The notes below the pieces were generated by a model that searched no databases, was not told the DNA's origin, and saw only the letters and a program-made list of their open reading frames with translations. Source: VRUE01 sp963695835 (GTDB lineage: Bacteria; Actinomycetota; Thermoleophilia; Solirubrobacterales; 70-9). From it: a stretch of 64,000 bases of DNA. The DNA lies in contig CAVOHR010000004.1 in assembly GCA_963695835.1 (NCBI GenBank), positions 124,001-188,000 on the forward strand, written 5' to 3'. How positions within the stretch are numbered: the stretch's first letter is position 1; each line of letters starts with the position of its first letter. The position numbers were made by a program, and so were the translations under genes. Below are positions 46,237 to 56,947 of the stretch, piece after piece.

Positions 46237-47424
46237 CTACGCCGCCGCCCCGTAGCGGGCGAGGACGCGGCGCTCGGCGCGCGGCTCGATGTTCGCCCTG
46301 GTGACGTCGCCGCCGTAGTGCTCGAGCAGGCGCCGGTCCATCACCCGGCGCCAGAGCGGCGGGCAGGCGGCGAGCAGGATCATCCCCGCGTAGCCGGTCG
46401 GCAGCTGCGGCGCCTCGTCGACGTGGCGCAGCGCCTGGTAGCGGCGGGTCGGGTTGGCGTGGTGGTCGCTGTGGCGCTGCAGGTGGTAGAGCAGCACGTT
46501 GGAGGCGACGTTGTTGCTGTTCCAGCTGTGCTCGGGCCGGCAGCGCTCGTAGCGGCCGTCGTCCTTCCTCTGCCGCCGCAGGCCGTAGTGCTCGAGGTAG
46601 TTGACGACCTCGAGCAGGCAGAAGCCGAGCACCGCCTGGAGCAGCAGGTAGGGCAGCACGACCCAGCCGAAGACCGCCGTCAGGGCGGCGAAGAGGACGA
46701 CGGTCATCGCCCAGGCCTGGAGGATGTCGTTGTGGATCGACCAGGGCGAGTGGCCGCCGCGGGCGAGGCGGGCGCGCTCGATCCCCCAGGCGGAGGCGAG
46801 GCTGCCGACGACGGTGCGCGGCAGGAACGCCCAGAAGCTCTCCCCGAGGCGGGCGCTGGCCGGGTCCTCGGGGGTGGCGACGCGGACGTGGTGGCCACGG
46901 TTGTGCTCGATGAAGAAGTGGCCGTAGCCGCTCTGGGCCAGCGCCACCTTGCTCAGCCACCTCTCCAGGTCGGCGCGCTTGTGGCCGAGCTCGTGGGCGG
47001 TGTTGATCGCGATCCCGCTGACCATGCCCATCGTCAGCGCCAGCCCGATGCCGTCGACGGTCGAGAGCCCGCCATAGGCCCAGAGCCAGCAGGCGAAGAT
47101 CAGGCCCGCGTACTGGAGAGGAATGAAGACGTAGGTGCAGCGGCGGTAGTAGCGGTCCTGTTCGAGCCACCTGATGATGCTGTCGGGCGGGTTCTCCGCG
47201 TCCATCCCGACCAGCACGTCGAGCAGCGGGAAGATGACGAAGACGAGGAACGGGCCGTAGAACCAGAAGACGCCGAGCCCGGTGAGCGCCACCAGGCCCG
47301 CGGCGATGAACGGCAGCAGCGGCACGATCAGCCCCAGCAGCCAGGCGTAGCGCTTCGGGTCCCGCCAGGTGGCGGGATTGAGCTCGGTGGGGTCGACTGC
47401 GTGCGCGTGCGTAGCTGCCTCCAT
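46237..47424 (-). CDS. alkB: Alkane 1-monooxygenase
   Basis: A 395-aa integral-membrane di-iron hydroxylase. All histidine boxes are present: HELGH (144-148), EHNRGHH (173-179), LQRHSDHH (315-322) and the AlkB-specific NYLEHYG (275-281). Six TM helices are evident. It hydroxylates medium-chain n-alkanes using O2 and rubredoxin-delivered electrons; the alcohol is then oxidised to a fatty acid that the beta-oxidation genes at 12-20 kb could use. Of two ATGs, 47424 is preferred because AAGGAGG is 9 bases ahead of it, whereas it abuts 47433. Confidence 0.95.
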   Translation of the reverse strand: MEAATHAHAVDPTELNPATWRDPKRYAWLLGLIVPLLPFIAAGLVALTGLGVFWFYGPFLVFVIFPLLDVLVGMDAENPPDSIIRWLEQDRYYRRCTYVFIPLQYAGLIFACWLWAYGGLSTVDGIGLALTMGMVSGIAINTAHELGHKRADLERWLSKVALAQSGYGHFFIEHNRGHHVRVATPEDPASARLGESFWAFLPRTVVGSLASAWGIERARLARGGHSPWSIHNDILQAWAMTVVLFAALTAVFGWVVLPYLLLQAVLGFCLLEVVNYLEHYGLRRQRKDDGRYERCRPEHSWNSNNVASNVLLYHLQRHSDHHANPTRRYQALRHVDEAPQLPTGYAGMILLAACPPLWRRVMDRRLLEHYGGDVTRANIEPRAERRVLARYGAAA

Positions 47425-47562
47425 CGGCGGCATCCTCCTTGTCAGATTACCGTGGACCGTCTGCGTCGTTGACACGCTAGTCGATTTTGTAAACCAACGC
47501 AACATGGATTCGCAGACTGTCCGGGAACCGGCCTGCCCGTACCGACCGCTACCATCTCGCCC

Positions 47563-47787
47563 GTGTACACCTTGCTCGCATTCCTCCAGGTGATCATCGC
47601 CGGCGTCCTGATCTTCCTCATCCTGCTGCACTCCGGGAAAGACGCGGGGCTCTCGGGCGCCTTCGGGATCGGCGGCGGCGGCAGCTCCTTCGGCGGCGGC
47701 TCGATGGTCGAGCGCAACCTCGACCGGGCGACGGTCTTCTTCGCCGTCCTCTTCGTGCTCAACACCCTGGTGCTGCTGAAGATCTGA
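47563..47787 (+). CDS. secG: Protein-export subunit SecG
   Basis: A 74-aa protein with two TM helices (LLAFLQVIIAGVLIFLILLHS and ATVFFAVLFVLNTLVLL) and the central LHSGKDAGLSGAFG...GGGSMVERNLDR loop characteristic of SecG. It is the non-essential third subunit of the SecYEG channel. The start GTG 47563 agrees with the family length. Confidence 0.93.
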   Translation: MYTLLAFLQVIIAGVLIFLILLHSGKDAGLSGAFGIGGGGSSFGGGSMVERNLDRATVFFAVLFVLNTLVLLKI

Positions 47788-47798
47788 CCGGCGTCCCC

Positions 47799-47816
47799 GC
47801 CGGCCCGCGGGCCGGC
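47799..47816. terminator. GC palindrome at the secG convergent end
   Basis: GCCGGCCCGCGGGCCGGC is a perfect 18-bp palindrome in the 34-base gap between two convergent genes. Confidence 0.55.
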
Positions 47817-47821
47817 CGGCG

Positions 47822-48823
47822 CTACCAGCTCCGCGTCAGCGAGGTTCTGAACAGCGAACCGGTGAGGGGCACGTTCGGCGCGCCCGGGAAGGAGACGGCG
47901 AGCGAGCCGGTCCAGCTCTTGGCGCCGGCGGCGCCGCGCTGCAACGTGCCGGCGCCCCTGAACGGCGCCGGTGGAGCGACGGTCGCCAGGGAGAGGGCGC
48001 CGTCGGCGACGAAGGCCGAGGACGGCCCGCGAACGCGCGCGTAGCGGACGATCGCGATCGAGCCCTCGCTGCCCTCCTCGACGGCAAGGAAGCGAGCCCG
48101 GCCGCCACCCCGCGCCTGCGCGGCGAAGACGGTCCGCGAGAGCGGCAGTTTTCCGTCGGCGACCAGGGTCGTGAGCTCGGGCCCGGCGGACGGGTGGGTG
48201 GCGACGCCCGGTGCCTCCGGGGCCGATCCGGAGGCGCGTGCGGCGCCGCTTGGCTTGCGCCGGCAGGAGGCCTGCGCCACGGCGTCGAGCGAGCTGCCCT
48301 TCATGCGGTGCGCGCGGGCAGAGGTGTAGCCACCTTCGCCGTGGAAGCTCAGCTCACCGACGTAGACGCCGATCCGGGCGATCGCGGCACGGCCGGGTCC
48401 TATGCAGCCGAGCCGCCCGGGGAGCCGAAGCACGCGGCCGGACGGCCGGAAGCGGACCGCGATCCGGCCCCGGTCGGCGAAGGAGGCCCGGATCGAGGTC
48501 GGGGTGACCGTGCCGTGGGCGAGGTAGATGGCGATCGCGCGATCGTCGTGGCCGCTGACGACGCCGAGCATGACGGTCTGCCCGTAGGCGACGACATCGA
48601 GCCGGTACCCGTCGTGGTTCTCGAGTTCGAGCCGGTCGAGGGCGCCGCGCCGGACCAGCTCGAACGCCGACGGGATTTCGCCGAGCGGTTCTTCCAGCTC
48701 GCCGCTGAGCCGCATCGCTTCCGCCAGCGGCTCGGTCCGCATGGACGGCGTCGCGGCGGCGGCGGCCGCCCAGAGCAGCGCCGCCCAGGCGACGACGCCG
48801 GCGATCGCGGCCGTCCGCCTCAT
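47822..48823 (-). CDS. Secreted protein of unknown function
   Basis: A 333-aa protein with a signal peptide (residues 1-24, AAAAATPSM). It appears to be two beta-rich halves separated by a linker (SGAARASGSAPEAPG): YRLDVVAYGQTVMLGV...AIYLAHGTVTPTSI, and ARFLAVEEGSEGSIAIVRYARV. Two cysteines (GCIG, ASCRR) may bond. No family recognised. The ATG overlaps the stop of the serine protease gene (ATGA), so it may be its partner or substrate. Confidence 0.6.
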   Translation of the reverse strand: MRRTAAIAGVVAWAALLWAAAAAATPSMRTEPLAEAMRLSGELEEPLGEIPSAFELVRRGALDRLELENHDGYRLDVVAYGQTVMLGVVSGHDDRAIAIYLAHGTVTPTSIRASFADRGRIAVRFRPSGRVLRLPGRLGCIGPGRAAIARIGVYVGELSFHGEGGYTSARAHRMKGSSLDAVAQASCRRKPSGAARASGSAPEAPGVATHPSAGPELTTLVADGKLPLSRTVFAAQARGGGRARFLAVEEGSEGSIAIVRYARVRGPSSAFVADGALSLATVAPPAPFRGAGTLQRGAAGAKSWTGSLAVSFPGAPNVPLTGSLFRTSLTRSW

Positions 48824-49788
48824 CTCAGCTTCGCCGCCCGCTCGTAGAGGACCCGCACGGCATCGCCGAAGTAGGCGCCGAAGTCCGTCGTCCGGTCGTC
48901 GCCGTAGCCGTAGTTGGTGACGCTGTTCAGCACATCGCCTTCGATCGTCCAGCCGCCGCCGGAGGCGCCTCCCGTCACGTCGCAGGCCGAGCCCAGGTTG
49001 AGCGGTCCCCGCCAGAGGAACGAGGCCACGTCGTGACCGAGGAAGGGCGTGCCGGCGCAGACCCTCTGGGTGGCGCCGTCGAAGGGCGATTCGACCGGGT
49101 ATCCGTGGATGTCGAAGACCTGGTTCGGCGAGAGGCCGAAGGCGATGCGGTCGCCGCCGACCGCCGCGCCGAGCCGCTGGCCGCGTTCGCTGCGCCCGAC
49201 GACCGCGGCGCCGACGTCGGCGTTCTCGCTGCCGTCCGTGACCCAGAGCCGGGTGGCGCCGAGCCAGCGGGCGGCGAACACGCCGAAGGGCCGCACCCCG
49301 TCGTGGTAGCCGGGGACGAAGACCCAGTCCCGGTCGAACCATTGGCGGAGCTCGTGGACGCAGTGCCCGGCGGTGACGACGACGCTGAGGTTGGGAGCGT
49401 CGACGGCGGTGCCCGAGCAGCGTCCCAGCCCGCCGCCGGGCACGACGATGAAGATCGCGCCGTTCTGCCTGAACCCCGGCGCGGTGGGGTCGGCGACCGC
49501 GGCGAAGTCGGAGCGGGCGGGCAGGGCGGCGTTCGGGTCCGCCCCTTCGCGGCCTGCCGCCGGCGTCGCGGAGACCCGCGCGAGCCCCCCCTGTCCGGAC
49601 TCCGGCGCCGCGAGCGGACGTGCGCGCCGCATCCGGGCCGGGGTCCAGAAGCGCAGTGCATGGCGCGCCGGCGCGTCCACCCTGGACGCGGTCGCCGCCG
49701 GCGCCGCGCGGGCGACGGGCGCCACGGCAAGTGCGGCGAGGCAGGCCGGCAGGGCGAGCGCTGCCGATCGGCGGAGGTGCGGGCTCAT
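48820..49788 (-). CDS. Secreted trypsin-like serine protease
   Basis: A 322-aa chymotrypsin-fold protease, ATG 49788. It has a signal peptide (residues 1-28), a ~100-residue pro region, the catalytic His in VVTAGHC, Asp in ENADVGAAV and Ser in DVTGGASGGGW. Cys pairs (CSGTAV...GHC; CDVTGGASGG) match the glutamyl-endopeptidase/V8-like S1 branch. Secreted; substrate unknown. It starts 8 bases after ccmF. Confidence 0.85.
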   Translation of the reverse strand: MSPHLRRSAALALPACLAALAVAPVARAAPAATASRVDAPARHALRFWTPARMRRARPLAAPESGQGGLARVSATPAAGREGADPNAALPARSDFAAVADPTAPGFRQNGAIFIVVPGGGLGRCSGTAVDAPNLSVVVTAGHCVHELRQWFDRDWVFVPGYHDGVRPFGVFAARWLGATRLWVTDGSENADVGAAVVGRSERGQRLGAAVGGDRIAFGLSPNQVFDIHGYPVESPFDGATQRVCAGTPFLGHDVASFLWRGPLNLGSACDVTGGASGGGWTIEGDVLNSVTNYGYGDDRTTDFGAYFGDAVRVLYERAAKLR

Positions 49789-49795
49789 CTCGTCG

Positions 49796-52244
<2,449 letters not shown>

Positions 52245-52255
<11 letters not shown>

Positions 52256-52646
52256 TCGCGGTGGTGAACTTCGAGGGGCACTTGGTGACCAGCGTGTCGC
52301 GTTCGCCGACGAAGACGCCGCGCTCGACGGTGCCGCTGAGGACGATCTCGCGACCGCCGCGGAAGGGGTCGGGGACGGTGCCGGCGTAGGCGACCGGCAG
52401 GCTCTCGGCGGCGCTGTCGCGGTCGGCGACGCGGAAGCGCAGTCGCTCGCCGTGGCGGCGGACCGAGCCCCTGACCACGCGCCCGGTCAGCTCGTAGCTG
52501 CCGCCCGAGGCGGCGCCGATCAGCTGCGAGGGCTCCTTCGCTTCCGAGGAGGCGCTGAACGACGTGTAGACGAGCGCGGCGGCGAGCATCACGGCGACGC
52601 CGAGCGCAACCACGAGCCGGATCTTTCGCTTGCGGGCGGGATCCAC
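52245..52646 (-). CDS. ccmE: Heme chaperone CcmE, cysteine variant
   Basis: A 133-aa protein: one N-terminal membrane anchor (VVALGVAVMLAAALVYTSF) and an OB-fold (YELTGRVVRGSVRR, LPVAYAGTVPDPFRGGREIVLSGTV). The heme-carrying site near the end is LVTKCPSKF: a Cys-x3-Phe replaces the usual His-x3-Tyr. Cys-x3-Tyr CcmE variants are known from Desulfovibrio and archaea, where Cys binds heme; here the Tyr is also changed. It delivers heme to CcmF. Confidence 0.88.
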
Positions 52647-52675
52647 GAGCGGCGATTATCGCAAGGGCATGCGGC

Positions 52676-52717
52676 GCGGGTCGCTTTACTCGGGTATATC
52701 CCGAACAAGTCGCCCCG
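52676..52717 (+). repeat. Hairpin element, subfamily 4, copy b (ccmE/SDR divergent gap)
   Basis: A 42-nt hairpin with core CTCGGGTATATCCCGA. It is the partner of 10944-10985. Confidence 0.6.
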
Positions 52718-52735
52718 TCTGGGAGAATCGGCCCG

Positions 52736-53449
52736 ATGACAGGTGCTCGAAACGACCCGGTCCTGCTGATTACCGGCGCCAGCAGCGGGATCGGCGCCGC
52801 GACCGCGCGGGCGGTGGCCGGCAGGTACCGCCTGGTGCTGGCGGCGCGGCGGCTGGAGCCGCTGGAGGATCTGGTCGCCGAGCTGGGCGGCGACGCGCGG
52901 GCGATCGCGGTGCGCTGCGACGTCACCGAGTGGGACCAGGTCGAGGCGACGGTCGCCGCCGGCCTCGCGGCCTTCGGGCGGATCGACGCGGTCTTCGCCA
53001 ACGCCGGCTTCGGCGCCGGCCGCGGCTTCCTCGAGGAGTCGGTCGAGCACTGGCGCTCGATGGTCCTCACCAACGTCTACGGCGTCGCGCTGACGATCCG
53101 CGCCACCCTCCCCCACCTGCTCGAGCGCGGCGACGGCCACTTCGTGATCACCAGCTCGGTCGCCGGGCGGCGGGCGCTGCCCGGGTCGCTCTACTCGGCG
53201 ACCAAGTTCGCGGCGACGGCGATCGGCGGGGCACTGCGGGCCGAGCTGCGCCAGATGCACGACAACGACGCGATCCGCACCACCCTGATCGAGCCGGGCA
53301 TGACCGACACGCCGTTCTTCGACAACCGCCCGGGCGAGTGGGCGCTGCGCGACGAGGACATCGCCCGCGCCGTCGTCTTCGCGCTCGAGCAGCCGCCCGG
53401 CGTAGACGTCAACGAGATCCTCATCCGGCCGACTCGCCAGCCGAGCTGA
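52736..53449 (+). CDS. Short-chain dehydrogenase/reductase
   Basis: A 237-aa classical SDR: TGASSGIGAATA (residues 12-23), AARRLEPL after the second strand suggesting NADP(H), FANAGFG (NAG), catalytic Ser in TSSVAG and YSATK (about 156-160). It ends with the family VDVNEILIRPT. Substrate unknown. It is divergent from ccmE. Confidence 0.88.
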   Translation: MTGARNDPVLLITGASSGIGAATARAVAGRYRLVLAARRLEPLEDLVAELGGDARAIAVRCDVTEWDQVEATVAAGLAAFGRIDAVFANAGFGAGRGFLEESVEHWRSMVLTNVYGVALTIRATLPHLLERGDGHFVITSSVAGRRALPGSLYSATKFAATAIGGALRAELRQMHDNDAIRTTLIEPGMTDTPFFDNRPGEWALRDEDIARAVVFALEQPPGVDVNEILIRPTRQPS

Positions 53450-53466
53450 GGGCCTGTCCCGGCTGA

Positions 53467-53579
53467 GCGCCTATCCCGGTAGGGGTTCTACTTAACTTTT
53501 TCCGAACGCCGCTGGTGGCTGTCCGCGAGCCTCACCGCGGAAAAAGTACAAGACGTTCCACCCCTACCGGGATAGGCGC
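53467..53579. repeat. Long nested palindrome at the SDR/GT2 convergent junction
   Basis: Perfect 20-bp arms (GCGCCTATCCCGGTAGGGGT at 53467-53486 and complement 53560-53579). Inside is a second perfect stem ACTTTTTCCG/CGGAAAAAGT (53495-53504/53538-53547). The right arm includes the GT2 stop codon. Confidence 0.75.
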
Positions 53580-54598
53580 CTGAGCAAGAGGCGGACCGTT
53601 CGCCAGTAGCTGCGTAGGAGCAGGCGAACCGGAGTTGAGCGGGCGATCGCCGGGATGAAGGGGGAGTCGAGGTCGGGGGTTAACCAGCTTGCGAACTCAG
53701 CGGCGCCGACGAAGCGGCGGCGCTGGATCTGGCGGCGCTCGCGGAGGAGGCGGGGCAGCCGGCGGAGGACGTCGAGATTGGCCTGCAGCTTCTGCTTGCC
53801 CCAGCCGCCGGCGATCGAGGCGGGGATCAGGGCCAACTCGGTGGCGAGCAGGGCCGGCGCCAGCAGGACCAGCAACGCGCCTGGGTAGACCCGGATCAGG
53901 ACGGCCCAGCGGTTGCGCTCGAGCCAGCGCCACTTGCGCGCGCCGGGGGCGAACTCGTAGTCGTGGTCGACCACCGCGGCCGGCTCGATCCCGATCGCCT
54001 CGCCGGCCAGGCGCAGCCGCAGCGAGAGGTCGACGTCCTCGTGGTAGAGGAAGAAGGGGGCCGGGAAGCCGCCCTCCCGCTCCCAGCTACGGCGCGGAAT
54101 CGCCAGGCAGGCGCCGGACAGCGCCGTCACCTCACCGGCCGGCGGCGCCTCGGCGATCGGCCGGCCGTGGCCGCCTGCCCAGACGAGGCCGGTGAAGTGG
54201 ACCGGGTTGCCGGCCGAGTTGATCTCGGTCGCGCCGCGGGCGGCGACCAGCGCCTGCCAGGCGGCCCAGCCGCGTTCCTCGACCCACGGGCGGCGAATCG
54301 CCTCGCCGAAGCCGGGCAGCGGCGCCGCGTCGGGGTTGAGGATCACCAGCAGGTCGCCCTGCGCCAGCGCGGCCCCCTCGTTGCAGGCGGCGGCGAAGCC
54401 GGCGTTGCGGCCGCTGTGGATCAGCCGCGCCCGCGGCGCAACCGCCTCGACCGCCTCGGGCGCGCCGTCGCCCGAGGCGTTGTCGATGACGATCAGCTCG
54501 TCGTCATCGCCCAGCTCCGGCAGCAGCGCGGGCAGCGTCCGCGCCAGCTGCTTGCGGCTGTTCCAGGAGACGATCAGGACGGAGAGCGTCGGGCGCAC
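53564..54598 (-). CDS. Glycosyltransferase family 2 (rhamnosyltransferase-like)
   Basis: A 344-aa GT-A enzyme: SVLIVSWNSRKQL, VIDNASGDG (nucleotide-sugar region), NPDAAPLPG (DxD-like NPD), SGACLAIPRRSW and YHEDVDLSLR (the ED catalytic base). A membrane-association region near residue 240 (GALLVLLAPALLATELALI) precedes a basic C-terminus. It transfers a sugar to a cell-surface glycan. It lies beside tRNA-Gly. Confidence 0.87.
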   Translation of the reverse strand: MRPTLSVLIVSWNSRKQLARTLPALLPELGDDDELIVIDNASGDGAPEAVEAVAPRARLIHSGRNAGFAAACNEGAALAQGDLLVILNPDAAPLPGFGEAIRRPWVEERGWAAWQALVAARGATEINSAGNPVHFTGLVWAGGHGRPIAEAPPAGEVTALSGACLAIPRRSWEREGGFPAPFFLYHEDVDLSLRLRLAGEAIGIEPAAVVDHDYEFAPGARKWRWLERNRWAVLIRVYPGALLVLLAPALLATELALIPASIAGGWGKQKLQANLDVLRRLPRLLRERRQIQRRRFVGAAEFASWLTPDLDSPFIPAIARSTPVRLLLRSYWRTVRLLLRRLSR

Positions 54599-54667
54599 CG
54601 ACGCGGGAGGCTAGTGCCCCTTGTTGCCAAAGGGAGCGCCCGAGCTGAGGTTGCCCGGCGACCGAGA

Positions 54668-54740
54668 AGCGGACGACGGGTCTCGAACCCGCGACCTCGA
54701 GCTTGGGAAGCTCGCGCTCTACCAGCTGAGCTACGTCCGC
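54668..54740 (-). tRNA. tRNA-Gly (CCC)
   Basis: A 73-nt tRNA on the minus strand: acceptor GCGGACG/CGTCCGC, anticodon arm CGAGC-TTCCCAA-GCTCG (anticodon CCC), T-loop GGTTCGAGACC, discriminator T. CCA is not encoded. Confidence 0.95.
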
Positions 54741-54775
54741 GCAGGGCAATCCTAGAGAGCTACGTCCGCGCGGGG
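54729..54775 (-). repeat. Duplicated 5' end of tRNA-Gly
   Basis: GAGCTACGTCCGCGC at 54729-54743 recurs at 54757-54771, 28 bases away, within upstream sequence. The partial copy holds only the tRNA 5' terminus. Confidence 0.6.
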
Positions 54776-54794
54776 CTGATTCTTGGGCCAGGCC

Positions 54795-55670
54795 CTACGG
54801 CCCTGGAGCCGTGGCGCTGACGATCCAGGTCGAGGAGGCGGCGTGGACCGAGCCGTCGGGTTGGACGCAATCGGCGAGGGCGTCCTCGATCGCGCGCTCG
54901 ATCCGAGGGCGGACCCGGTCGGCTTCGTCTCCCGCCAGGCGGATCAGCTCGCCCGCCGGCCCCAGAGCCATGACGAAGTCACGCGCGGCCTTCAGGTCGG
55001 GACCGAGCTCGAACACCAGGTCGTCGCGCCGCAGCGCGATCGCCTCGAAGCCGGCCGTGGTGAGGATCTCGCTGGTCGTGTCGGCATCGGCCATCGAGAA
55101 CGGACCCGGGCCGCAGGTCGGCTCGTCGGTTTCCTCGGGACGCTCGAGCAGGTCCTCGATCGCCAGCTCGGCCCGGTGCAGCCACTCGTTGTCGAGCTTG
55201 CGGCGCCAGACGACCATGCAGAAACGCCCGCCGGGGACCAGGGCCTGCCGAATGCCGCGCAGGGCGGCGACCGGGCCGGCGAAGAACATCGTGCCGAAGC
55301 GCGAGAACGCGTAGTCGAAGGACCCGTCCGGCCGGGTCGCCTGGATGTCGGCGGCGAGAAAGGAGACGTTGCCGGCGCCCTCCGCCGCCGCCTCGCGCCG
55401 CGCGGTCTCGACGAAGCGCTCTGCCACGTCGACGCCGACCGCCTCGCCGTCGGGACCGACGAGGCCGGCGATCTGGCGGGTCGAATCGCCGAAGCCGCAG
55501 CCGACGTCGAGCACCCGCTCGCCCGGCCGCGGCGGGTACAGCCTGAGCGCGGTGTCGCCGTGGGCGCCGAGCCCGGTTACCACCGCCCTGCGGTGCTCGA
55601 CAAAGCGGTCGAAGAGCGGCCCGTTCCAGGCATCGTGGGCCTCGGCGTTGGCTGGGGCGATGTTCCGCAT
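54795..55670 (-). CDS. SAM-dependent methyltransferase (UbiE/Methyltransf_11 type)
   Basis: A 291-aa Rossmann methyltransferase. Motif I is VLDVGCGFGDS (about residues 52-62), an acidic residue follows in GVDVAERFV, and post-motif LAADIQATRP, then FSRFGTMFFAGPVAALR. The N-terminus (NAEAHDAWNGPLFDRF) resembles small-molecule methyltransferases. Substrate unknown. Divergent from ccmG. Confidence 0.82.
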   Translation of the reverse strand: MRNIAPANAEAHDAWNGPLFDRFVEHRRAVVTGLGAHGDTALRLYPPRPGERVLDVGCGFGDSTRQIAGLVGPDGEAVGVDVAERFVETARREAAAEGAGNVSFLAADIQATRPDGSFDYAFSRFGTMFFAGPVAALRGIRQALVPGGRFCMVVWRRKLDNEWLHRAELAIEDLLERPEETDEPTCGPGPFSMADADTTSEILTTAGFEAIALRRDDLVFELGPDLKAARDFVMALGPAGELIRLAGDEADRVRPRIERAIEDALADCVQPDGSVHAASSTWIVSATAPGP

Positions 55671-55748
55671 GGCAATGAACCATACGGGGCCGCAAGCCGA
55701 GATTCCCGGGTCCGACCGGGAGGTGGCGAGGGCTAGTCTTCGCCGGGC

Positions 55749-56270
55749 GTGAGCGCCCGTGCCTTCGCCGCCTTCCTCGCCGTGCTGGCCATCATCGGCC
55801 TGCTCGGCTTCGGCCTGTTGAACAAGAGCACGACCAGCCTCGCGGTCGGCGACCCGGTGCCCGACCGAGCGCTGCCCGTGCTCGACGGCAAGGGGGAAGG
55901 CGAGATCGCCGACTACCGCGGCCGCTGGGTGCTGGTCAACCTCTGGGCCTCGTGGTGCGTGCCCTGCCGGCAGGAGGCGCCGGTGCTCGACCGCTTCGCG
56001 CGGCGCTACCGCGACCGCAACGTGCGGGTGCTCGGCATCGACGTGCAGGACAACAGCGACGACGCACTCTCCTTCCTGCACGAATACAGGGTCGACTACC
56101 CGCAGTTGCGCTCGGTCGGCGCCGAGCGCAGCGAAGCCTTCGGCTCCACCGGCGTCCCGGAGAACTTCCTCGTCGACCCGCGGGGCCGGCTGGCGTTCGT
56201 TTGGCGCGGCCCGGTCGACGAGAGGATCCTGAAGAACCAGGTGGTGCCGATCGTCGAGGGCTCGAAATGA
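55749..56270 (+). CDS. ccmG: Thiol:disulfide oxidoreductase, CcmG/DsbE/ResA type
   Basis: A 173-aa thioredoxin-fold protein with an N-terminal anchor (FAAFLAVLAIIGLLGFGLL), active site WASWCVPCRQE (C-x2-C, about residues 70-73) and the cis-Pro in GVPENFLVDP. It keeps apocytochrome c cysteines reduced for heme attachment. The stop overlaps the next gene (ATGA). Confidence 0.88.
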   Translation: MSARAFAAFLAVLAIIGLLGFGLLNKSTTSLAVGDPVPDRALPVLDGKGEGEIADYRGRWVLVNLWASWCVPCRQEAPVLDRFARRYRDRNVRVLGIDVQDNSDDALSFLHEYRVDYPQLRSVGAERSEAFGSTGVPENFLVDPRGRLAFVWRGPVDERILKNQVVPIVEGSK

Positions 56271-56779
56271 GGGGCCCTGGCGCCTTTGTGTCGGTATGCG
56301 GCACAAAAGCGCCAGGCGCGGTCCTCGCCGGCCTGCTCCTCCTGGCCGCAGCGCTCCTTTTCGCCGCGCCGGCGCTCGCGGCGGCGCCGCAGACCACCCT
56401 GCCGGACGTCGAAGACGAGGTGATGTGCCCGATCTGCGGCACGCTGCTGCAGCTCGCCGAATCGCCCCAGGCGCAGCGGGAGCGCGCCTTCGTCAGGCGG
56501 CAGATCGCCGCCGGCAAGAGCAAGGCCGAGGTGAAGGACGCGCTGCTGGTGCAGTACGGCCCAGCCGTGCTGGCGCTGCCGCGCGGCTCCGGCTTCGACC
56601 TCTCCGCCTACCTGGTGCCGGCGATCGCCTTCCTCGCGGCGCTGCTGGCCCTCGGTGCCGGCGTCTGGCGCTGGCGGCGGGCGGGACGCGGTCCCGGGGC
56701 GGGACCCCCGGCGGCTGCGGGCCCCGGGGCCGAGGACTCGGCGCGGCTCGATGCCGACCTGGCGCGCTACGACCTCTGA
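56267..56779 (+). CDS. ccmH: Cytochrome c maturation protein CcmH, with in-frame N-terminal hairpin insertion
   Basis: A 170-aa protein with a signal/anchor helix (AVLAGLLLLAAALLFAAPALA), the redox motif VMCPICG (usually L-R-C-x2-C), then helices ERAFVRRQIAAGKSKAEVKDALLVQYG and a C-terminal TM helix. It reduces apocytochrome c. Residues ~4-17 (PGAFVSVCGTKAPGA) come from a 41-nt hairpin and are unusual in a leader; without them the leader would look normal. Its partners ccmE and ccmF lie 3.6 kb away. Confidence 0.83.
   Translation: MRGPGAFVSVCGTKAPGAVLAGLLLLAAALLFAAPALAAAPQTTLPDVEDEVMCPICGTLLQLAESPQAQRERAFVRRQIAAGKSKAEVKDALLVQYGPAVLALPRGSGFDLSAYLVPAIAFLAALLALGAGVWRWRRAGRGPGAGPPAAAGPGAEDSARLDADLARYDL
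56276..56316. repeat. Hairpin element in frame at the ccmH 5' end
   Basis: 41 nt: CCTGGCGCCTTTGTG, 11-base loop, CACAAAAGCGCCAGG, one mismatch. It matches the subfamily 4 core (TTT...TCGG-TAT...ACAA) in spacing, and the reading frame gives AFVSVCGTKAP. Confidence 0.75.
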
Positions 56780-56938
56780 GCCTGGATCCACCGATATCGG
56801 CGAGACTCTCCGCTTCGCAGGCCGAGTCGGGGGACGATTCCCGCTCACCCAGGTAGTGGTGCTACCTGGGTGGAGGGAATTGGCTCCCGGCGAAGGGATG
56901 CGGAGTGGAGAGGCCGGCGAGATCGGTGGATCCAGGCT
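56779..56938. repeat. Long nested palindrome at the ccmH/CpsD-like convergent junction
   Basis: Outer arms are a perfect 17-bp pair (AGCCTGGATCCACCGAT). Inner stems include ATTCCC/GGGAAT and a perfect ACCCAGGTAG-tggtg-CTACCTGGGT hairpin at about 56848-56872. The left arm includes the ccmH stop. Confidence 0.75.
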
Positions 56939-56947
56939 GAGTGCGGC

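Noticed and set aside
47465..47500. TTGACA at 47463 as the secG promoter
   Set aside because: No acceptable -10 at 16-18 bases; the region may instead serve the divergent alkB gene.
53467..53579. Long palindrome as the ends of an insertion sequence
   Set aside because: Only about 113 bp, no transposase, no target duplication visible. A MITE-like origin remains possible but unsupported.
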